A stretch of 64,000 bases of DNA from Gellertiella hungarica (GTDB taxonomy: Bacteria; Pseudomonadota; Alphaproteobacteria; Rhizobiales; Rhizobiaceae), in contig NZ_JACIEZ010000003.1 of the NCBI RefSeq assembly GCF_014197145.1, forward strand, positions 124,001 to 188,000, read 5' to 3'. The translations under genes and the position numbers were made by a program. Positions within the stretch are counted from its first letter, which is position 1. The number at the start of each line of letters is the position of its first letter. This document shows, piece by piece, positions 1-8,766 of the stretch. Below the pieces are notes generated by a model. It saw only the letters and a list, made by a program, of their open reading frames with translations, searched no databases and had not been told where the DNA came from.

Positions 1-134
1 GGACATAGATGGGTCCGGTTCCGGTGGAGAGGTCAGGCAGCCAATTTGTCATGGGGACAAGATCTCGATTTGCGCCAATTTGGCGGCATTGTATCTCTTT
101 TTTGGCGAAATGCTACAGGAAAGGCAGTTACATC

Positions 135-392
135 ATGGCCCAGGCAAGCGAAAATGTCCTCATTGTCACCCCATCTTCCCGGGGCAAGGCGCGACAGATT
201 GCAGTCCGTCATGATCGCGACGGTCTGTTCCTTGCGGGCTGGATGCGTTTGGTGCTGTTTCTGCGGTCCTGGCAGGAGAAACGGCGCAGCCGCCGCGCGC
301 TTGACCGTCTCACGGCGGACGACCTGCGCGACATAGGGCTCACCCGCGACGAGGCGCGGCGCGAATACAGGAAATCGTTCTTTATCGAGTGA
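135..392 (+). CDS. DUF1127 domain protein
   Basis: Small basic protein of 85 aa. The C-terminal half carries the DUF1127 pattern (RRALDRLTADDLRDIGL followed by TRDEA), a short Arg-rich module common in alphaproteobacteria. Some family members bind RNA or tune phosphate and carbon metabolism, but the role of this one is unknown. I chose the ATG at 135 because AGGAAAGG lies 10-15 bases upstream; an in-frame start at 9 would add a tail unlike the family. It stands alone, convergent with the lipoprotein gene that ends at 399. The family call is firm; function is not inferred. Confidence 0.8.
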   Translation: MAQASENVLIVTPSSRGKARQIAVRHDRDGLFLAGWMRLVLFLRSWQEKRRSRRALDRLTADDLRDIGLTRDEARREYRKSFFIE

Positions 393-398
393 CCGGCT

Positions 399-809
399 TC
401 AGCGGCAACCGTTGCCGCCGCGTGCCCAGCGGTTCACGTCGGCGGTGATGCGGCCGGCGACGGCTTCGCCCATCATGGGCCCGAATGCATCGAGGCGGGC
501 GGGGTTGCCCTCCGCCTGCACCACGAGCAGCGGGCGCGATTCCGGGCTATGCGCCTTGACGACCAGGATGCGCGGGCGACCGGAGAAGGAGTTCAGCTCC
601 GGCGCAAGACGATATCCGGCAAAGGCCGGGTCCCTGGACTTGAACCAGCAGGCATTGGCACCCAGCGCCACGCGCTCCATGACCGGCAGTGCCCCGCGGG
701 CAACGTTGGATGTCGGACGTTCCGCCCGCGGCGTGCAGGCCGAAAGGGCGGCGGCTGCGACGGTAATTGCGGCGACGGAGAGAGCGGCATTGCGGAACGT
801 GCGGAGCAT
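399..809 (-). CDS. small putative lipoprotein
   Basis: 136 aa. It has a positively charged N-terminus (MLRTFR), a hydrophobic stretch of about 16 residues and a lipobox-like LSAC with the Cys near residue 25, so it is probably an envelope-anchored lipoprotein. The rest is small and mildly basic, with one Cys near residue 54 and one near the C-terminus (GNGCR) that could pair. I do not recognise a functional family. It lies downstream of purQ on the same strand with a gap of about 70 bases, so it may be read from the pur operon or from its own promoter. Confidence 0.7.
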   Translation of the reverse strand: MLRTFRNAALSVAAITVAAAALSACTPRAERPTSNVARGALPVMERVALGANACWFKSRDPAFAGYRLAPELNSFSGRPRILVVKAHSPESRPLLVVQAEGNPARLDAFGPMMGEAVAGRITADVNRWARGGNGCR

Positions 810-878
810 CGGGGAGCCTTCAAGAAGGGATGAAACCGGCGCCGCGGGACCGCGAGCGCCAAGCAGCGGCTGAACTGG

Positions 879-1550
879 TCAGGCCGCGATCACATCGAGA
901 GCCGAAGCGAAGATGCCGCGGCCATCATTGCCGCCATGGGCGGATTCGATGAGGTTTTCCGGATGGGGCATCATGCCGAGCACGTTGCCGCGGGCATTCA
1001 TGACGCCGGCAATGTCGTTGATCGAGCCGTTCGGGTTGGTGCCGTCGGCGTAGCGGAACACCACCTGGCCATTGCCTTCGATGGACTTCAGCGTCTCGGC
1101 ATCGGCAAAATAGTTGCCGTCATGATGGGCGACCGGGCAGCGGATGATCTGGCCCTTGGCATAGGCCCGGGTGAATTCCGTCTCGGCATTTGCGACTTCG
1201 AGCTTGATTTCCTTGCAGACGAAACGCAGTGAGGCGTTGCGCATCAGGGCGCCGGGCAGCATGCCGGCTTCGAGCAGGATCTGGAAGCCATTGCAGACGC
1301 CGAGGACCTTCACGCCCTTTTCAGCCTTCGCCTTGATCGCCTGCATGACGGGCATGCGGGCGGCGATCGCGCCGCAACGCAGGTAATCGCCATAGGAGAA
1401 GCCGCCGGGGATGACGATCAGGTCCACATCCGGGATTTCGGTTTCGGTCTGCCAGATGGTGACCGGCGCCTTGCCCGAGATCTTCGTCAGCGCGGCGATC
1501 ATGTCGCGGTCGCGGTTGAGGCCGGGAAGTTGAACGACGGCGGATTTCAT
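879..1550 (-). CDS. purQ: phosphoribosylformylglycinamidine synthase, glutamine amidotransferase subunit PurQ
   Basis: 223 aa, the normal length for the small-type PurQ. It supplies ammonia from glutamine to the PurL subunit in step 4 of purine synthesis (FGAR to FGAM), in a PurL-PurQ-PurS complex. The class I glutaminase signature is clear: nucleophile Cys in GVCNGFQ near residue 85, and the His/Glu pair in MMPHPEN near the C-terminus. The start [10 protein letters not shown] is the standard one; a longer in-frame extension lacks family similarity. It follows the 87-aa ORF and purS on the same strand. purL is not in the window and may lie to the left. Confidence 0.97.
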   Translation of the reverse strand: MKSAVVQLPGLNRDRDMIAALTKISGKAPVTIWQTETEIPDVDLIVIPGGFSYGDYLRCGAIAARMPVMQAIKAKAEKGVKVLGVCNGFQILLEAGMLPGALMRNASLRFVCKEIKLEVANAETEFTRAYAKGQIIRCPVAHHDGNYFADAETLKSIEGNGQVVFRYADGTNPNGSINDIAGVMNARGNVLGMMPHPENLIESAHGGNDGRGIFASALDVIAA

Positions 1551-1632
1551 GGGCTGTGGTCTCCGGGTGCTGGTCTGGCTTGGTCCATCCGCCATTTCCT
1601 GGCATGGCGGATGGGCGAATATGAGGCAGTTA

Positions 1633-1896
1633 TCAGCCGCTATAATCGAATGGAACGCCGGCTTCCGCAAGCTCACGCAGATCGAGGCGCCACTCGATGC
1701 GGTCAAGGCAATCGCCATGCTGGAACAGGATGCCATAGATATCATGGATGTCCTGCTGCATGGAAACCATCGTACCACGCATGGCATTGATCTCCTGCTT
1801 CACGTCCCTGATGTCGCTGCGCATGAGGGATAAGTTCCCCTGCATTCCCTTCAGCAGTTCGTACATCAGGTCGCTGGTGATCTCTGCCATGTCCAT
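1633..1896 (-). CDS. small conserved hypothetical protein between purS and purQ
   Basis: 87 aa, acidic and almost entirely helical in appearance, with heptad-like spacing ([19 protein letters not shown] then [16 protein letters not shown]), which suggests a short coiled coil. No signal peptide or membrane segment. It sits 6 bases after the purS stop and 82 bases before purQ, all on the same strand, so it is expected to be co-transcribed with the FGAM synthase genes. I recall similar small ORFs at this place in rhizobial genomes but know no assigned function. A link to the PurLQS complex is inference from position only. Confidence 0.6.
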   Translation of the reverse strand: MDMAEITSDLMYELLKGMQGNLSLMRSDIRDVKQEINAMRGTMVSMQQDIHDIYGILFQHGDCLDRIEWRLDLRELAEAGVPFDYSG

Positions 1897-1902
1897 CGCA
1901 CC

Positions 1903-2145
1903 TCAGGAGAGGGCGATAGAGTAGTTCTCGATCACGGTGTTTGCAAGCAACTTCTCACATACGGCCTTCAGGGTTTCCTCGGCCTTTGCCTTGTCGGTCT
2001 CTGCGAGTTCGAGGTCGAAGACCTTGCCCTGGCGGACGCCGCCGATGCCGGAGAAACCGAGGCTGCCGAGAGCGCCTTCGATTGCCTTGCCCTGCGGGTC
2101 GAGAACGCCGTTCTTGAGCGTGACGGTCACACGTGCCTTGATCAC
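1903..2145 (-). CDS. purS: phosphoribosylformylglycinamidine synthase subunit PurS
   Basis: 80 aa, typical PurS length. PurS is the small structural subunit that bridges PurL and PurQ in the three-part FGAM synthase. The family pattern is visible: an N-terminal beta strand KARVTVTLKNGVLDPQG, the GLGF-like segment ALGSLGFSGI, and CEKLLANTVIENY at the end. The start is GTG at 2145 (V-I-K-A-R), the usual PurS beginning; a longer ATG-started extension adds about 29 unrelated residues. It is followed after 6 bases by the 87-aa ORF and preceded by purC with a 16-base gap, so this is one operon. Confidence 0.95.
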   Translation of the reverse strand: MIKARVTVTLKNGVLDPQGKAIEGALGSLGFSGIGGVRQGKVFDLELAETDKAKAEETLKAVCEKLLANTVIENYSIALS

Positions 2146-2161
2146 TGGTCTTATCCCCTGC

Positions 2162-2926
2162 TTACTTGACGAGTACGGGTCCCATGCCGCGCACGGGTTC
2201 GTTTTCATTGATGATGCCGAGACGGCGGGCAACTTCCTGATAGGCCTCCAGAAGGCCCCCCAGATCCTCGCGGAAGCGGTCCTTGTCCAGCTTGTTGCGG
2301 GTCTCGATATCCCAAAGGCGGCAGCTGTCGGGCGAGATCTCGTCCGCCAGGATGATCCGCATCATGTCGCCCTCGAACAGGCGACCGCATTCGATCTTGA
2401 AGTCCACCAGCTGGATGCCGACGCCGAGGAAAAGGCCGGTCATGAAATCGTTGACGCGGATGGCGAGCGCCATGATGTCGTCGAGTTCGGCAGGGTTGGC
2501 CCAGCCGAAGGCCGTGATGTGCTCTTCGGAAACCATCGGGTCATCGAGCGCATCGGACTTGTAGTAGAATTCGATAATCGAACGCGGGAGGATGGTGCCT
2601 TCTTCGATGCCCAGGCGCTTTGCAAGCGAACCAGCGGCGACGTTGCGCACCACGATCTCGAGCGGGATCATCTCCACTTCCCGGATGAGCTGCTCGCGCA
2701 TGTTCAGCCGACGCAGGAAATGGGTCGGGATGCCGATGCGGTTCAGGTGCGAGAAGATGTACTCGCAGATCCGGTTGTTGAGCACGCCCTTGCCGTCGAT
2801 GACTTCGTGCTTCTTTTTGTTGAAGGCCGTGGCGTCATCCTTGAAGAACTGGATGAGCGTGCCCGGCTCGGGACCTTCATAAAGGATCTTGCCCTTGCCT
2901 TCGTATATACGGCGGCGACGGTTCAT
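2162..2926 (-). CDS. purC: phosphoribosylaminoimidazole-succinocarboxamide synthase (SAICAR synthetase)
   Basis: 254 aa, standard PurC length. It condenses CAIR with aspartate using ATP. Typical motifs are [10 protein letters not shown] near the N-terminus (ATP loop), [28 protein letters not shown], and [11 protein letters not shown] followed by [14 protein letters not shown]. The start [13 protein letters not shown] fits homologues; an upstream in-frame extension of about 86 residues is noncoding in character. It is first gene of the minus-strand group purC-purS-ORF-purQ and is divergent from the DUF1476 gene across about 285 bases that must hold both promoters. Confidence 0.97.
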   Translation of the reverse strand: MNRRRRIYEGKGKILYEGPEPGTLIQFFKDDATAFNKKKHEVIDGKGVLNNRICEYIFSHLNRIGIPTHFLRRLNMREQLIREVEMIPLEIVVRNVAAGSLAKRLGIEEGTILPRSIIEFYYKSDALDDPMVSEEHITAFGWANPAELDDIMALAIRVNDFMTGLFLGVGIQLVDFKIECGRLFEGDMMRIILADEISPDSCRLWDIETRNKLDKDRFREDLGGLLEAYQEVARRLGIINENEPVRGMGPVLVK

Positions 2927-3211
2927 GATGCTGTCTCTGTCAATAGGCGCCATCGGTGGGCGCAGGGAATGTGTTAGCGCGTCCCATAAAGGAAAAGAAC
3001 ACAATTCACAATGCAGCAGCACCTCCTTCGGACGATTATCGAAGCCGAAGGCGAAGCGACAGACCCGGTCGCACGCCGCAATCCTCCTCGATGCCGGAAG
3101 ATTGCGTTGCCCAATCGGCGAATTTGGTGTTTCGCCGATTGAATTTTGCCACGGGCTTCGATTAATGGAGGTCAGAATTAGCATTCTGGTTCATCTTTAG
3201 GAGACTGCCCG

Positions 3212-3526
3212 ATGACTGGCATGAGTGACCGCGAAAAGGCGTTCGAAAACAAGTTCGCCCACGACGAGGAAATGAAGTTCAAGGCCGTTGCCCGCCGCAA
3301 CAAGCTGCTCGGCCTTTGGGTCGCCGGCCAGATCGGCAAGGCCGATGCGGAAGCCTATGCGAAGGAAGTGGTCGCCGCCGATTTCCAGGAAGCGGGCGAT
3401 GACGACGTCATCCGCAAGGTGAAGGGCGACTTCGACGCCGCCAACGTGGCGATGACCGAAGAGCAGATCGTCCAGAAGATGACCGAGCTGCATGCTGAGG
3501 CAAAGCGCCAGCTGTTCGAGGAATAA
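3212..3526 (+). CDS. F1-ATPase inhibitor subunit zeta-like protein (DUF1476)
   Basis: 104 aa, all-helical, matching the DUF1476 family, whose Paracoccus member is the zeta subunit that inhibits ATP hydrolysis by F1Fo ATP synthase. Family features seen are REKAFENKFAHDEEMKFKA near the N-terminus (the inhibitory region), ARRNKLLGLWVAG, and a Q-K-M-T-E-L-H-A-E-A-K C-terminal helix. Start ATG at 3212 follows GGAGA; a second Met lies at codon 4. It is a single gene followed directly by a strong terminator. Rhizobial homologues may inhibit more weakly than the Paracoccus one, so inhibition here is not certain. Confidence 0.88.
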   Translation: MTGMSDREKAFENKFAHDEEMKFKAVARRNKLLGLWVAGQIGKADAEAYAKEVVAADFQEAGDDDVIRKVKGDFDAANVAMTEEQIVQKMTELHAEAKRQLFEE

Positions 3527-3550
3527 GCCTCGGCTTGCCCGCGAATCGAA

Positions 3551-3577
3551 AAGCCGCCTTCGGGGCGGCTTTTTTCA
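3551..3577 (+). terminator. rho-independent terminator after the DUF1476 gene
   Basis: Perfect stem AAGCCGCC / GGCGGCTT with a TTCG-type loop, followed by a run of six T. It starts about 25 bases after the stop of the DUF1476 gene. Confidence 0.9.
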
Positions 3578-3600
3578 TGCGCGACGAACGGCGAGGCGGG

Positions 3601-6147
3601 TCAGCCCATCCACCGCTTCTCACGGATGAAATTCGGAATGGCATCCGCCGGCATGGGCCTCGCAAGGCCGTAGCCCTGCAGGATGTCGCATCCCACGTCC
3701 TTCAGGATGCGGATGTGCTCGCGGGTTTCCACGCCCTCGGCCAGAACCTTGATGTCGAGCGATTTGCCGATCTCCACGATCGAGGCCACCAGGCGGCGCT
3801 GCTCGGTCGAATCGGGCAACGAGCGGACCAGCTCCCGGTCTATCTTGAGAATGTGGGGGTTGATCTTCATCAGGCTGATGATCGACGCGTGTCCGGTTCC
3901 GAAGTCGTCGATCTCGATCTGGATTCCGAGCGACCTGAGGGCGGCGAGCGTATCGGCCGTCCCCTTGTCATGATCGTCGAGAAAGATCGATTCCAGCAAT
4001 TCGAAGGACACCGTTCCGGGGCGGATCTTCAGCGATTTCAGTTTCCGGATCAGCTGCGGGTCGTCCAGTCTCCGGGCGGAGACATTGACCGATATGCGGT
4101 CTATGGCAAGCCCGTCGCGCTCCCAGCGGTTGAGGTCGGACAGAGCCTGCTCCAGCACGAAGGCATCAATGGTGGAAACGACATCCAGATCGGTGGCGAC
4201 CGAGAGGAACTGGTCGGGCGTGATGATGCCGCGTTCCGGATGCTTCCAGCGTACCAGTGTTTCCATTCCAGCCAGACGCAGGTCATCGGCGAAGAACTGG
4301 GGCTGGTAGAAGGGGATGAATTCCCGGTTCTCCAGCGCGTGGAGGATTTCGTCCGAGAGGCGCTTGGTTCGGATGATCGCGTCCTGCGTTTCCGGCGAGA
4401 AGAACTCGTGACGGTTTCGGCCTCGGCTTTTGGCGCGATAGAGCGCGATGTCGGCGTTCAGCAGCAGCTGTTTTCCGTCGATCTTTTCACCTTCCGCGAT
4501 CGCGATGCCGATGCTGGCGCCAATGCGGATGGCATGGCCATGATAGGGCACGGGCTTGGAAAGCTCGCGGATGATCTGGTCGGCAAGGGCTGCAAGCCGC
4601 CGCGGCGTGTTGAGGGAGCGGGAAACGAAGGCAAATTCGTCGCCACCGATGCGGGCGACGAAATCGTTACCGCGCACCAGGCCGCGCAACACGGTCGTCG
4701 CTTCCTTGAGAACGACGTCTCCGGCTTCGTGGCCGAGCGTGTCGTTGATCTGCTTGAAGCGGTTCAGGTCGATGTGAAGGACGGAGAGCGGCCGCCGGTC
4801 CTTTGCGCCCAGCGCCGTCTCGCGCTCGAGGATTTCCTCGAGATAGCGGCGGTTCGGCAGGCCGGTCAGGTAGTCGTGCAGCGCATTGTGCCGGATGCGG
4901 GCGTGAACCTCTTCGAGCTCCTTGTTGCGGGCTTCCGCAAGGTCCTTGGCGGCGGCGAGCTCCTGGCGCAGGAGCACGTCTTCGGTTACGTCCCAGTTCG
5001 CGCCGATCATGCGGTTTACACCGGACGAGGTCCGGAAAGGGGCAGCGCGGGCGCGGATATAGCGAACGCTGCCATCGGGCCGGCGAATGCGGTATTCGTT
5101 GCGGAAGGGCTTCTTGTCCTCGGCGCCGGTGTCGGCGACATCCACGGCCCGGGCGCGATCCTCCGGCAGGATCATGCTTTCCCAGACGCTGAAGGGCTTC
5201 AGGTGCTCGGTGCCTTCCAGACCGAAGATCTTGAGGACGTTGTCGTCCCAATCCGCAGGCCCGGTCTCCAGATCGGCCTCGAACACGCCGATCTGCGAGA
5301 CGTCGAGCGCCATTTCGAGGCGCTGGGAGAGCTTCTCCAGCCGCGCTTCGTCTTCCTTGCGCTTGGTGATGTCGGTGTCCGTTCCGACAACACGCAGCGG
5401 CGTGCCGTCCTGGTCCCACTCCACCACGGAGCCACGGCACTCGATCCAGATGAAATGGCCTTCGCGATGCCGCTCGCGATACTCGAAAACCTGATAGCGC
5501 TCGTCGCCCGCATTCTGCCCTGCGACGGCCTCGATCACCCGCGCCTGGTCATCCGGGTGGATGTTCCGGATCCAGTCGTCGAAATTCGGATTGACCTCTT
5601 CCTCGACGGGAATGCCGCGCAGGCTCTTCCACACGTCGGAATAATAATAGCTGCCGGTGCGGAAATTATGGTCCCACACGCCCAGGTCCGATCCCACGAG
5701 CGCGTGGTTCCAGCGGCTTTCCCGCTCAACGAGATCATCAAGCACATCCGAAGGGGTGCGGGTCGGGACAAGCTGGACCTCTACGCGGTCCGACGAACCG
5801 GAGGCGCGCGCGCCGAAAATCACCAGCACCCAATGGTGCAAGTCGCGCGTGCCGAAGCGCACCTGCGCATGAAAGGGCACATCCGGCCGGCGGGCGCTTT
5901 CGGAAATCATCCTTAACAGGACCGGCTGGTCATGCGGGTGTATCAGTTCCGCAAGCGGACGGCCGATGGCCGCTCCCTGGTCAATCGCGAAGGGGCAGTT
6001 GTCGCTGCTGAGGACGCCCAGCACCCGCGCATCCGTGCCGAGGGTGACCAGGCAGTATTCGAACTGGTAGTCGCGCCACCGCTCCTCCGCCTCTGCAGGG
6101 GTCGGATCTGCCTGATTTCCCTTGAAAAAGAGCGGCTTCGGAGACAA
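3601..6147 (-). CDS. PAS-PAS-PAS-GGDEF-EAL cyclic di-GMP signalling protein
   Basis: 848 aa, with no signal peptide or membrane segment, so a soluble sensor. Three PAS-like regions (about 28-130, 145-262 and 275-390) precede a GGDEF domain with intact GGDEF at 501-505 and a product-inhibition site RGND at 492-495, five residues before it. The EAL domain (about 605-840) has ETLVRW at the EAL position plus the catalytic Asn (NVSA), Glu (ELLES), DDFGTG, KIDRELV, AEGVET and LQGYGLARP. Both cyclase and phosphodiesterase activity look possible. The start is TTG at 6147; an in-frame stop lies eight codons upstream and no better ATG exists before residue 80. A PilZ protein is encoded nearby. Confidence 0.93.
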   Translation of the reverse strand: MSPKPLFFKGNQADPTPAEAEERWRDYQFEYCLVTLGTDARVLGVLSSDNCPFAIDQGAAIGRPLAELIHPHDQPVLLRMISESARRPDVPFHAQVRFGTRDLHHWVLVIFGARASGSSDRVEVQLVPTRTPSDVLDDLVERESRWNHALVGSDLGVWDHNFRTGSYYYSDVWKSLRGIPVEEEVNPNFDDWIRNIHPDDQARVIEAVAGQNAGDERYQVFEYRERHREGHFIWIECRGSVVEWDQDGTPLRVVGTDTDITKRKEDEARLEKLSQRLEMALDVSQIGVFEADLETGPADWDDNVLKIFGLEGTEHLKPFSVWESMILPEDRARAVDVADTGAEDKKPFRNEYRIRRPDGSVRYIRARAAPFRTSSGVNRMIGANWDVTEDVLLRQELAAAKDLAEARNKELEEVHARIRHNALHDYLTGLPNRRYLEEILERETALGAKDRRPLSVLHIDLNRFKQINDTLGHEAGDVVLKEATTVLRGLVRGNDFVARIGGDEFAFVSRSLNTPRRLAALADQIIRELSKPVPYHGHAIRIGASIGIAIAEGEKIDGKQLLLNADIALYRAKSRGRNRHEFFSPETQDAIIRTKRLSDEILHALENREFIPFYQPQFFADDLRLAGMETLVRWKHPERGIITPDQFLSVATDLDVVSTIDAFVLEQALSDLNRWERDGLAIDRISVNVSARRLDDPQLIRKLKSLKIRPGTVSFELLESIFLDDHDKGTADTLAALRSLGIQIEIDDFGTGHASIISLMKINPHILKIDRELVRSLPDSTEQRRLVASIVEIGKSLDIKVLAEGVETREHIRILKDVGCDILQGYGLARPMPADAIPNFIREKRWMG

Positions 6148-6257
6148 GATTTCAGTCCGTTGGCGTGATTATGTCGAACTATCGCTGTCACGACTTAATT
6201 TCATCTTAAATCGTAACAGAAGATACAACATATGTCACAGAACTAAAGTTTGATGTC

Positions 6258-6818
6258 TCAAACTGACATGGGAAGGCGCGAAAGGAACTGGGCGAAGACC
6301 ATTGTTCCTTCCGGCCACGGACCATGGCCGGATTCGGCGTTGATGTGGCCGGATTCCCCTGCGTCGATGAAGAGCGAGCCCCATGCCTTTGCCATCTTCT
6401 CGGCATGTGCGAAGCTGCCGAACGGATCGTTGCGGCTTGCGATGGTGATCGACGGGAAGGGAAGGGGCATCTCGGGGTAAGGCCCGAAGGTCATCAGATG
6501 CTTCGGGCGGATGGCGGGATTGGTGACTTCCGGCGGAGCGACGAGAAAGGCGCCGGCCACACGCTTGCGAAACTCGGGTATGGCGTGCAGCGCCGTCGGA
6601 ACGCCGAGCGAGTGCGCGACGAGGACGACCGGCTTGGTCGCGGCATTCACCTCTTCCGCAACCCGGGCGACCCAGTCTTCGCGCACCGGTTTCGACCATT
6701 CGGCCTGCTCCACGCGGCGCGCGCTCTTCAACCGCGACTGCCAGCGGGTCTGCCAGTGGTGTTCGCCCGAATTGGTGTAACCGGGGATGATCAGGATGTC
6801 TGCGTCTGCTGCTTTCAT
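6258..6818 (-). CDS. RBBP9/YdeN family serine hydrolase (alpha/beta fold)
   Basis: 186 aa from MKAADADILIIPGY. It has the RBBP9/YdeN layout: an early IPGYTNSGEHHWQ segment, nucleophile Ser in VAHSLG near residue 77, Asp in ASRNDPFGS and His in ESGHINAESG. The substrate is unknown; relatives are small cytoplasmic serine hydrolases. I chose the Met at 6818 because homologues start just before ILIIPG; a Met 14 codons upstream is possible. It stands alone between the c-di-GMP protein and the PilZ gene, all on the minus strand. Confidence 0.88.
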   Translation of the reverse strand: MKAADADILIIPGYTNSGEHHWQTRWQSRLKSARRVEQAEWSKPVREDWVARVAEEVNAATKPVVLVAHSLGVPTALHAIPEFRKRVAGAFLVAPPEVTNPAIRPKHLMTFGPYPEMPLPFPSITIASRNDPFGSFAHAEKMAKAWGSLFIDAGESGHINAESGHGPWPEGTMVFAQFLSRLPMSV

Positions 6819-6877
6819 GCGGCCTATGTGCGTGCGGAGCGTCCTTGCGTCAAGAGGCAAGCGGCCTGCCGAAGGCT

Positions 6878-7249
6878 TCAGGAGCGCTTCTTGAGAAAGC
6901 CGAAATAGGCCTTCAGACGGGCCTTCGTATTCGTCATGCGGTCGAACTGTACGCCGATCTCGTCGCCGCGCTGCCAGCGGGCGGTTCCGGCCAGCACGCC
7001 CACTTCGGGTCCCGTCACGGTGATGCGGGCACCGGGGAGGTGCGGCGTCTTTTCGGACGTGCGCAGCGCCATGCCGGACCGAGACATGTTGACGATCTCC
7101 GCCTCTCCGGAAAACTCCTGGGCATTGATTTCCACCGTGAAGGCGCAGGTTTCCCGCTCCTCGCGAACGACCTGCTCGCGCTGCTTCAGCTTTCCGAATG
7201 CCTGTCCACCGATGACAGGTGCGTAATGCCTGATGCCGTTCTTGTGCAT
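6878..7249 (-). CDS. PilZ domain protein
   Basis: 123 aa from MHKNGIRHYAP. A single PilZ domain is suggested by the basic RxxxR-type motif (REQVVREER, residues about 24-32) and the downstream motif NMSRSG (D/NxSxxG type), which together bind c-di-GMP, followed by a beta-barrel pattern and the late DEIGVQFDRM. PilZ proteins are c-di-GMP effectors controlling motility or exopolysaccharide; the target here is unknown. The start was chosen because a longer in-frame reading adds residues of non-PilZ character. It lies 60 bases upstream of the hydrolase gene and about 0.7 kb from a GGDEF-EAL gene, which suggests a local signalling pair. Confidence 0.85.
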   Translation of the reverse strand: MHKNGIRHYAPVIGGQAFGKLKQREQVVREERETCAFTVEINAQEFSGEAEIVNMSRSGMALRTSEKTPHLPGARITVTGPEVGVLAGTARWQRGDEIGVQFDRMTNTKARLKAYFGFLKKRS

Positions 7250-7334
7250 GTGCTGTTCCCGTCTGGAATAAGCATGTCCTTGACGGGCGACGATATAGGC
7301 GAAAAATTGATGACGAATTATAAAATCAATACAT

Positions 7335-7361
7335 AAAAATGCTCCGCCAAAACGGCGGAGC
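7335..7361 (-). terminator. rho-independent terminator of purB
   Basis: Read on the minus strand: stem GCTCCGCC / GGCGGAGC with a five-base loop, followed by A and a run of five T. It lies about 33 bases after the purB stop. Confidence 0.88.
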
Positions 7362-7393
7362 ACAGATTAGCCCGGTCCAGCGTCGTGGCGGTG

Positions 7394-8707
7394 TCAGGCC
7401 GTCGCCGAGCCGAAAACGCGGGTGAAGATCGTGTCCACGTGCTTCGTGTGATAGCCGAGGTCGAACTTCTCGCGGATTTCCTCTTCGGAAAGGGCCGCGC
7501 GCACTTCCTGGTCGGCCAGAAGCTCTTCGAGGAAGTCCTTGCCTTCTTCCCACACCTTCATCGCGTTGCGCTGCACGAGACGGTAGGAATCCTCGCGCGA
7601 GAGGCCCGCCTGCGTGAGTGCCAGCAGCACGCGCTGCGAATGCACGAGGCCGCGGAACTTGTTGAGGTTCTTCATCATGTTGTCGGGGTAGACGAGCAGC
7701 TTGTCGATCACGCCCGTCAGGCGGGCGAGGGCGAAGTCGAGCGTCACGGTCGCGTCGGGGCCGATCATGCGCTCTACGGAGGAGTGGGAGATGTCACGCT
7801 CGTGCCAGAGCGCCACGTTTTCCATCGCGGGCATGGCGTAGGAGCGGACCATGCGGGCGAGACCGGTCAGGTTTTCCGTCAGCACCGGGTTACGCTTGTG
7901 CGGCATGGCCGACGAGCCCTTCTGGCCCGGGGAGAAATACTCCTCCGCTTCCAGTACCTCGGTGCGCTGCAGGTGGCGGATTTCGGTCGCGAGACGCTCG
8001 ATCGAGGAGGCGATCACGCCCAGCGTTGCGAAGTACATGGCGTGACGATCGCGCGGAATGACCTGCGTGGAGACCGGCTCGGCCTTGAGGCCCATCGCCT
8101 CGGCCACATGCTCCTCGACGCGCGGATCGATGTTGGCGAAGGTGCCGACGGCGCCGGAGATCGCGCAGGTCGCAACCTCTTCGCGCGCGGCGACGAGGCG
8201 GGTGCGGCAGCGTTCGAATTCGGCATAGGCAAGCGCCATCTTGACGCCGAAGGTGGTGGGCTCTGCATGGATGCCGTGCGAGCGGCCGATGGTGACCGTG
8301 TCCTTGTGCTCGAAGGCGCGGCGCTTGAGGGCGGCAAGCAGCTTGTCGAGATCGGCGAGCAGCAGATCCGTGGCGCGCACCAGCTGGACGTTGAAGCAGG
8401 TATCGAGAACGTCGGACGACGTCATGCCCTGATGCACGAAGCGCGCGTCGGGGCCGACGATTTCGGCGAGGTGGGTGAGGAAAGCGATGACGTCATGCTT
8501 GGTGACCGCCTCGATTTCGTCGATGCGCGCGACGTCGAAGGTGGCAGCCCCGCCCTTTTCCCATATGGTGCGCGCGGCGTCTGCCGGGATCACACCCAGT
8601 TTCGCCAGCGCATCGCAGGCATGGGCTTCGATTTCGAACCAGATGCGGAACTTGGTTTCCGGGGACCAGATGGAAACCATTTCGGGCCGGGAATAGCGCG
8701 GGATCAT
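7394..8707 (-). CDS. purB: adenylosuccinate lyase
   Basis: 437 aa, the size of the bacterial short-form PurB. It cleaves SAICAR to AICAR and adenylosuccinate to AMP. Key features are the flexible signature loop GSSAMPHKRNP near residue 265, with the catalytic Ser, and early MTSSDVLDT and RSHGIHAEPTTFG segments with the catalytic His. Start MIPRYSRPEM is the normal one. It is a single transcription unit with its own terminator, separate from the purC group, though on the same strand. Confidence 0.97.
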   Translation of the reverse strand: MIPRYSRPEMVSIWSPETKFRIWFEIEAHACDALAKLGVIPADAARTIWEKGGAATFDVARIDEIEAVTKHDVIAFLTHLAEIVGPDARFVHQGMTSSDVLDTCFNVQLVRATDLLLADLDKLLAALKRRAFEHKDTVTIGRSHGIHAEPTTFGVKMALAYAEFERCRTRLVAAREEVATCAISGAVGTFANIDPRVEEHVAEAMGLKAEPVSTQVIPRDRHAMYFATLGVIASSIERLATEIRHLQRTEVLEAEEYFSPGQKGSSAMPHKRNPVLTENLTGLARMVRSYAMPAMENVALWHERDISHSSVERMIGPDATVTLDFALARLTGVIDKLLVYPDNMMKNLNKFRGLVHSQRVLLALTQAGLSREDSYRLVQRNAMKVWEEGKDFLEELLADQEVRAALSEEEIREKFDLGYHTKHVDTIFTRVFGSATA

Positions 8708-8766
8708 GGGAGGAGCCTTCTTTCAAGCGTAGGATGGCGCCGCTTTAGCAAATGGCGCCGGCGATC

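Noticed and set aside
3535-5916. 793-codon open frame opposite the PAS-GGDEF-EAL gene
   Set aside because: It is an antisense shadow of a high-GC gene. It has no domain, while the minus strand shows full GGDEF and EAL motifs.
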